A stretch of DNA of 64,000 nt from Bacillus sp. EB600 (GTDB lineage Bacteria; Bacillota; Bacilli; Bacillales; Cytobacillaceae), in the NCBI RefSeq assembly GCF_024494385.1, contig NZ_JAEVLT010000025.1:1-64000 (forward strand), given 5' to 3'. The notes under the pieces were generated by a model. It worked only from the letters and a program-made list of their open reading frames with translations. It searched no databases and was not told where the DNA came from. Both the position numbers and the translations under genes were made by a program. Positions 59,431 through 64,000 of the stretch are shown here, in pieces. The first letter of the stretch is position 1. Every line of letters begins with the position of its first letter.

Positions 59431-60549
59431 TCACTTCGAAATTTTCGCCTTCATATTAGTAAAGTCTTTATTTTGATAATAACTATTTTTTACTAATAAG
59501 TTAGGTCCCAGACAGGCAACACCCGGACAATGGCAGCTTATTTCTGTTGCGGCCTTTGTGTTATTCCAGATTTCATACGCCTCTCCCAGTCTGGTAGTTT
59601 GTATATTTCCCAGTGTAGGGATATCGCCAAAGTCTGTCACAATAATATCCCCTGTAAAAATATTAACATTCAACCGGGAACGTCCATCAGGATCATTCCG
59701 AACCGTTACATTTCTGCTCTTGTACAACCGCTCTAATAGCTTCAAATCCTCTTGATTAGTGCTGCAGGCATAAAACGGCAGTGTTCCAAACAGCATCCAA
59801 ACATTTTCATCACGTATATCTAATAAGTGGTGAATTGCCCCTCTGATCTCGTCCAAGGAAAGTGCTTCTAAATTGCTTGCGAAATCGCTCGGGTACATCG
59901 GATGTACCTCATGTCTTTGGCAAAGCATATCATTGACGATTTCCCGATGAATTTTTTCCAGATATGGCAGTGTCCGTTTGTTCAACATCGTTTCGGCTGA
60001 AACCATGACACCCGCCTTTACAAGCGCCCTGCTATTATCTATCATTCTCTCAAAATATTTTATCCGTTGATGATATTCTGGCTGCCGCTCCATACGCGCG
60101 AAGCCGGCAGTCGCAAAATCATCGACTGTTCCCCAGTTGTGGGAAATATGTAAAACATCCAAATAGGGAATGATTGATTCATAGCGGTCAAGATCAATCG
60201 TTAAATTAGAATTGATTTGCGTCCGAACACCACGTTCATGCGCATATTTTAAAATAGGTATTACATAATTTTTTACAGAGGTTAAGGAGAGCATTGGCTC
60301 ACCGCCTGTTATACTTACTGCCCGGAGAGACGGGATTTCCTCTAACCTCTTTATGATCAGATCCAATGGTAATGCTTCAGGATCCTTCGCTTGAAGCGTG
60401 TATCCTACGGCACAATGCTCGCAGCGCATATTACAAAGGGTGGTTGTTGTAAATTCAACATTACTTAGTTTCATTTCACCGTACTGTTCTATATCCATAT
60501 AGGCTTCCCATGGATCATATAACGGACTGATTTTTTTTAAGGTCTCCAT
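59431..60549 (-). CDS. yfkAB: Radical SAM/CxCxxxxC protein YfkAB
   Basis: The 372-residue radical SAM enzyme has the cluster motif CNMRCEHCAVGYT near residue 38, SITGGEPMLS, and the C-terminal CHCPGVACLGPNLLV, which is the CxCxxxxC motif defining the YfkAB family. Its reaction is not established. ATG 60549 follows GGAGTAAAG. It lies downstream of recQ on the same strand with a 52-bp gap. It is 37 kb from the CWWC peptide and is a core gene, so a link is not suggested. Confidence 0.9.
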   Translation of the reverse strand: METLKKISPLYDPWEAYMDIEQYGEMKLSNVEFTTTTLCNMRCEHCAVGYTLQAKDPEALPLDLIIKRLEEIPSLRAVSITGGEPMLSLTSVKNYVIPILKYAHERGVRTQINSNLTIDLDRYESIIPYLDVLHISHNWGTVDDFATAGFARMERQPEYHQRIKYFERMIDNSRALVKAGVMVSAETMLNKRTLPYLEKIHREIVNDMLCQRHEVHPMYPSDFASNLEALSLDEIRGAIHHLLDIRDENVWMLFGTLPFYACSTNQEDLKLLERLYKSRNVTVRNDPDGRSRLNVNIFTGDIIVTDFGDIPTLGNIQTTRLGEAYEIWNNTKAATEISCHCPGVACLGPNLLVKNSYYQNKDFTNMKAKISK

Positions 60550-60601
60550 TCTTTACTCCTTTATAGCTAGATCGTTTAATTATATTCGTTCCTACTTCTA
60601 A

Positions 60602-62743
60602 TTAAACCTGCGAATCGGCTGCTTTTTCTTTGATATACAGTAAATAAGCTTTAATCATAAAATAACTAACCTCATTAGGAAGCAGTTCCTTAATTGGCTT
60701 CAACCTTTCCCGTCCAGCCTCTTTAACTGCCTTTTCTAAAAGTAGAAAAAAATCTTCAGGAATTAGTTTTGAAAAATCAACAGCCCATTTTTGTTGGGCA
60801 CACAAAAGCAGATGATTTTCAATCGTACTCACAGCCAGCTCCCGCTTTGAAGCAATTTCATTTACAGTAAGACCAGCCTGATGCAGGCTAAGCGTCTCTA
60901 AATGGGAATTCCCCTCGGCTTTCTTCGATACTTTTTTCGGTGCCTCCTCCGTTACTAACTCGCTTTGATAGTCGGGGTTCGTCTCACAAAACGCATGAAT
61001 GGCCGTCATAAACTCATTCCCATATTTCTGAAGCTTATGTTCGCCAACACCGCTGACCTGTAAAAATTCTTCGCTTGTTTTAGGAAGCTTTGCACACATA
61101 TCCTTTAAGGCTGAATCTGAAAAAATAACAAAAGGCGGAACTTTTTCAGCCTCGGCAATCCTTTTTCTTACTGCCCTCAAGCTTTCAAACAGCGGATCAT
61201 CCTTGGAAACCTGCTTAACCTCGACTGTTTCCTTTCTATTTACTGCCCGATTTCCTAAAAGAACGTCTTTCCCATTGGCTGCAACATACAGAGTTGGATA
61301 GGTCCCATGCTTAACCCCAATCAGTTCTTGTGATATTAAAAACTCTATAAAGTCACTGACATCTTTTGCACTCTTTTCCTTCATAATTCCATATGTTGTC
61401 AGCTTATTAAAGCCTAATTCAGCAACTTTTTTATTTTTCGAACCAGTTAATACTTGAGCAATAAGTGATTTTCCAAACCGCTGCTCCATCCGGATCATAC
61501 ACGACATGACCATTTGGGCTTCCTTTGTTACATCAATACTAGTTCTTGAGTCAATACAATTACCACACCTGCCGCAAGGCTCTGTTTCTGTTTCACCGAA
61601 ATAGTGCAAAATAAATTCCTGCAGACAGTTTTCCGTATGGCAGTAATCGACCATTTGCTGCAGCTTTTCTAATTCCTGCTTCATTCGATCCCGTTCACTT
61701 GATTGATCAATCAAAAAACGCTGAATCTGTACATCCTGGGAAGAATAAAGCAGGATACATTCACTTTCCAATCCGTCTCTCCCGGCACGCCCTGCCTCTT
61801 GGTAGTAGCTTTCCATATTTTTAGTCAGTTGAAAATGAACAACATAGCGGATATTGGACTTATCAATCCCCATTCCAAAAGCAGATGTCGCTACCATCAC
61901 TGTTGCCTTATCCTCCAAAAAACGCTCCTGCTCACGGTTCCTTTCCGTATCATTCATCCCGGCGTGATAGCGGGCAACATTTATTTTGGCTTTGCGCAGC
62001 CTTTCATAAAGCTGATCAACTGTTTTTCTGGTCGCAGCATAAATAATCCCTGCTTCTTTCTCATTTTTTTTTAAATAATCCTTTAAAAAGAGAAGCCGAT
62101 CTTGACCTTTAATAACTGAAAATGAAAGATTTTTACGTTCAAAGCCTGTAATGATGGTATTTTCTTCATTAATGGCAAGCGAGAGGCAAATGTCCGCGCG
62201 TACCTTTGGAGTGGCCGTAGCCGTAAGAGCCAAGACGGTCGGCCGATTAGGAAGACTATCGACTAATTTTTGAATATGCCGGTAGCTGGGACGGAAGTCG
62301 TGTCCCCATTGTGATATACAATGAGCTTCGTCAACCGCAACAAGCGGAATTTCCATCCTTTTTAAGTTCTCAATGAATTCATAGGATTCCAATCTTTCCG
62401 GGGCTATGTATAAAAGTTTGTATTTCCCCTGAATCGAATCCTGCATTCGTTGATTGGCTTCGCCTATAGTTATCGAGCTATTTATAAATGCAGCCGGGAC
62501 TCCAACTTGTTTAAGTGCATCAACCTGATCCTTCATTAACGAAATTAAAGGAGAGATTACAATCGTTGTTCCCTGCAGAACAAGTGCGGGTATTTGATAA
62601 CAGATCGATTTCCCGCCCCCCGTCGGCATAACACAGATTGTATTTTTCCCTTCTAAAACGCATTGAATTGCCTGCTCCTGCCCCTTACGGAAGGATGAAT
62701 ACCCAAAATGTGATTGTAAAATTTGTTGTGCTCGATCCAACAA
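60602..62743 (-). CDS. recQ: ATP-dependent DNA helicase RecQ
   Basis: The 713-residue helicase has Walker A ([15 protein letters not shown]), DEAH ([19 protein letters not shown], split), the ARGRDG-like motif ([15 protein letters not shown]), the zinc-binding RQC region (CGRCGNCID), an HRDC domain (about 515-590) and a C-terminal helix-turn-helix-like extension ([20 protein letters not shown]). It unwinds 3'-tailed DNA in recombination and repair. The start is TTG 62743, with AAAGGAG 9 nt upstream. It is longer than B. subtilis RecQ paralogues and closer to the E. coli-type full-length form. Confidence 0.95.
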   Translation of the reverse strand: MLDRAQQILQSHFGYSSFRKGQEQAIQCVLEGKNTICVMPTGGGKSICYQIPALVLQGTTIVISPLISLMKDQVDALKQVGVPAAFINSSITIGEANQRMQDSIQGKYKLLYIAPERLESYEFIENLKRMEIPLVAVDEAHCISQWGHDFRPSYRHIQKLVDSLPNRPTVLALTATATPKVRADICLSLAINEENTIITGFERKNLSFSVIKGQDRLLFLKDYLKKNEKEAGIIYAATRKTVDQLYERLRKAKINVARYHAGMNDTERNREQERFLEDKATVMVATSAFGMGIDKSNIRYVVHFQLTKNMESYYQEAGRAGRDGLESECILLYSSQDVQIQRFLIDQSSERDRMKQELEKLQQMVDYCHTENCLQEFILHYFGETETEPCGRCGNCIDSRTSIDVTKEAQMVMSCMIRMEQRFGKSLIAQVLTGSKNKKVAELGFNKLTTYGIMKEKSAKDVSDFIEFLISQELIGVKHGTYPTLYVAANGKDVLLGNRAVNRKETVEVKQVSKDDPLFESLRAVRKRIAEAEKVPPFVIFSDSALKDMCAKLPKTSEEFLQVSGVGEHKLQKYGNEFMTAIHAFCETNPDYQSELVTEEAPKKVSKKAEGNSHLETLSLHQAGLTVNEIASKRELAVSTIENHLLLCAQQKWAVDFSKLIPEDFFLLLEKAVKEAGRERLKPIKELLPNEVSYFMIKAYLLYIKEKAADSQV

Positions 62744-62982
62744 AACATTTGCTCCTTTCTATTGCTACTTCTAATGATTCAACAATTAATTACGTTATTT
62801 TATAAGTAAATTCCCCAAAGTGACTGTTTTTCTTTTCTTATTATAGCACTGTTGGCTTAGCTAAATGGCAATTGTAAAGGAGGGCAACTATCCATTGTAT
62901 TTGCACCCTTATCAAAAGGATAAAATTAGAAATTCATTTTTTGTCTTCTTTTAACATTGAATAACTCAACTATTTGTAGTAA

Positions 62983-63232
62983 TATAATATCCATAAGCTG
63001 CGTTGTTCGTAATCATAATAAAGTTTTAACCTTTAAGCTGTAATAGGGAGTTTTAATTGAAACAGGAATGACAAGCCTCTGTCTAAACGACATGGAGGAC
63101 ATGCAGGAGAGTTTCTGCGAACACCCACTTTGAGGAGTGGTGGTTTAAAACTTTCTTATATTATCTACGGCAAATGCGGCTTCTTACCTGAATGATTAAA
63201 AACCAGTTCCTCTTGGGACTGGTTTTTTTTAT
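62983..63232 (+). ncRNA. Probable 6S-like small RNA
   Basis: TATAAT (62983-62988) predicts a start near 62995, and a strong terminator ends at 63232, giving a transcript of about 235 nt. Within it AAGTTTTAA-CC (from 63021) pairs with GG-TTTAAAACTT (to 63158), closing a long rod. CCACTTTGAGGAGTGG and GCAGGAGAGTTTCTGC form inner stems. Size, rod shape and position beside a recQ-family gene match B. subtilis 6S-2 (bsrB). No coding frame is present. The identification is by eye and moderate. Confidence 0.5.
63198..63231 (+). terminator. Terminator of the small RNA
   Basis: AAAACCAGTtCC and GGgACTGGTTTT pair around TCTT, followed by TTTTTTTT. Confidence 0.85.
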
Positions 63233-63310
63233 ACAGTAAATAGTTAAACTATTCTTTCATTTCCGTTATGATTACATATGAAGCCATTCATATGATTGGA
63301 GGGAGTATTT

Positions 63311-64000
63311 TTGAAGAAAAGAAAATTGGTCATCACCCATACTGTTGAGCAGGAACATATTAAGCAAATTAAAGCGATCATTCCTGATTGGGACGTAATT
63401 TCTGGAAAGGACAAAGAAATCTGGGAGAGCCACTTAAAGGATGCTGAAGTGATTGCCGGCTGGAGAAAAAGTGCCGAGAAAGAATGTCTCCAAAACGACT
63501 CAAATCTTAAATGGCTGCAAACATGGAGTGCCGGCGTTAATTCCTTACCACTTGAAGTATTAGAATCAAAAAACATTCTGTTAACCAGTGCAAACGGCGT
63601 CCACACTTTTCCTATTTCCGAAACAATCTTTGCCTTAATGCTTTCATTAACCCGAAAAATCCATACATATGTACAAAATCAACAAACAAAAACATGGGAG
63701 CATGCCAATTTAAAAAGTGAAATTCACCAAAAGACAATTGGAATTATCGGGGTTGGGGCGATTGGAAAAGAAACCGCCAGAATAGCCAAGGCGTTTGGAA
63801 TGACCGTGTTGGGTGTCCGCCGTTCTGGAAAGCCCGAAGACTTTGTTGATCAAATGTATACTACCGATCAATTGAGCATCCTTTTGCCGCAATGCGATTA
63901 CGTAGTTATTACTCTTCCATTAACAAAAGAGACATTCCATTTATTTGGTAAAGAGCAATTTAATCTAATGAAGCCCTCCTCCTTTTTCATCAATATTGGC
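63311..64000 (+). CDS. D-2-hydroxyacid dehydrogenase, cut by the window end
   Basis: The open frame from TTG 63311 (GGAGGG upstream) runs 230 codons to the end of the window. It shows an N-terminal catalytic-domain half (WLQTWSAGVNSLPLE, TSANGVHTFPISETIFALML), the Rossmann motif IGIIGVGAIGKETARIA and DYVVITLPLTKET, typical of the D-isomer-specific 2-hydroxyacid dehydrogenase family. The catalytic Glu/His region lies beyond the window. The substrate cannot be assigned. Confidence 0.88.
   Translation, partial: MKKRKLVITHTVEQEHIKQIKAIIPDWDVISGKDKEIWESHLKDAEVIAGWRKSAEKECLQNDSNLKWLQTWSAGVNSLPLEVLESKNILLTSANGVHTFPISETIFALMLSLTRKIHTYVQNQQTKTWEHANLKSEIHQKTIGIIGVGAIGKETARIAKAFGMTVLGVRRSGKPEDFVDQMYTTDQLSILLPQCDYVVITLPLTKETFHLFGKEQFNLMKPSSFFINIG

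Noticed and set aside
59431..60549. Radical SAM partner for the CWWC peptide
   Set aside because: The protein carries the CxCxxxxC motif of the conserved YfkAB family and lies 37 kb away, so there is no support for a link.

Overview
This window is low-GC DNA from a member of the Bacillaceae (Bacillus in the wide sense, possibly a Neobacillus-like soil species). Supporting evidence is the strong AGGAGG-type ribosome binding sites, frequent TTG/GTG starts, a T-box leader, CsoR/CopZ/CopA, YfkAB, RecQ, LytST-type regulators and a group IIC-like intron next to a terminator. Species cannot be assigned from the sequence alone. Many annotated starts were moved to codons with a proper Shine-Dalgarno (SD) sequence. 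Several small genes too short for routine ORF calling were added, as were several decayed genes.

Layout. 0-8 kb: an IclR regulator, an M20 amidohydrolase with its MFS transporter, a large AraC/glycosidase-like regulator and a NapH-like polyferredoxin under a probable Fnr-type box. 8-13 kb: a T-box-controlled BrnQ transporter, a Gfo/Idh pseudogene with two in-frame stops, and glutaminyl-tRNA synthetase. 12.8-20.9 kb: two histidine kinases, a LuxR-type response regulator and an NreA-like GAF protein, next to an apparent seven-gene operon encoding a nitrate-reductase-like molybdoenzyme, a four-cluster ferredoxin, a Tat-exported Rieske protein, a quinol-oxidising-type membrane subunit and three small proteins. 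21-25 kb: a histidine kinase and an HD-GYP protein sharing one membrane sensor, a 21-residue CWWC peptide gene, and a PqqD-M50 membrane protease. This is the best candidate for an undescribed (peptide-signalling) system.

25-35 kb: a LytS/LytTR two-component system with three phased target repeats upstream of cstA, a C39-like peptidase, a split ThrE-type exporter, and a second cstA with its YbdD partner. 35.3-37.2 kb: a group II intron whose reverse transcriptase carries an amber stop, placed just after a terminator. 38-48 kb: transporters, a copper ATPase and a decaying quinone/electrophile-stress area (intact pirin and flavin reductase beside fragments of WrbA-type reductases, a ring-cleaving dioxygenase and a diadenylate cyclase).

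48-59 kb is a copper island: small membrane protein-copA-copZ-csoR with two CsoR operators, then a Met-rich protein/polyferredoxin pair, a lipoprotein, a split two-component system, a BNR-repeat lipoprotein, small Cys-rich proteins and a multicopper oxidase. Five promoter regions here share a TTTCTGCA motif, suggesting one regulon. 59-64 kb: YfkAB, RecQ, a probable 6S-like RNA and a truncated D-2-hydroxyacid dehydrogenase. Three intergenic sites carry 10-bp motifs repeated at exactly 21-bp period, which no ordinary feature explains.
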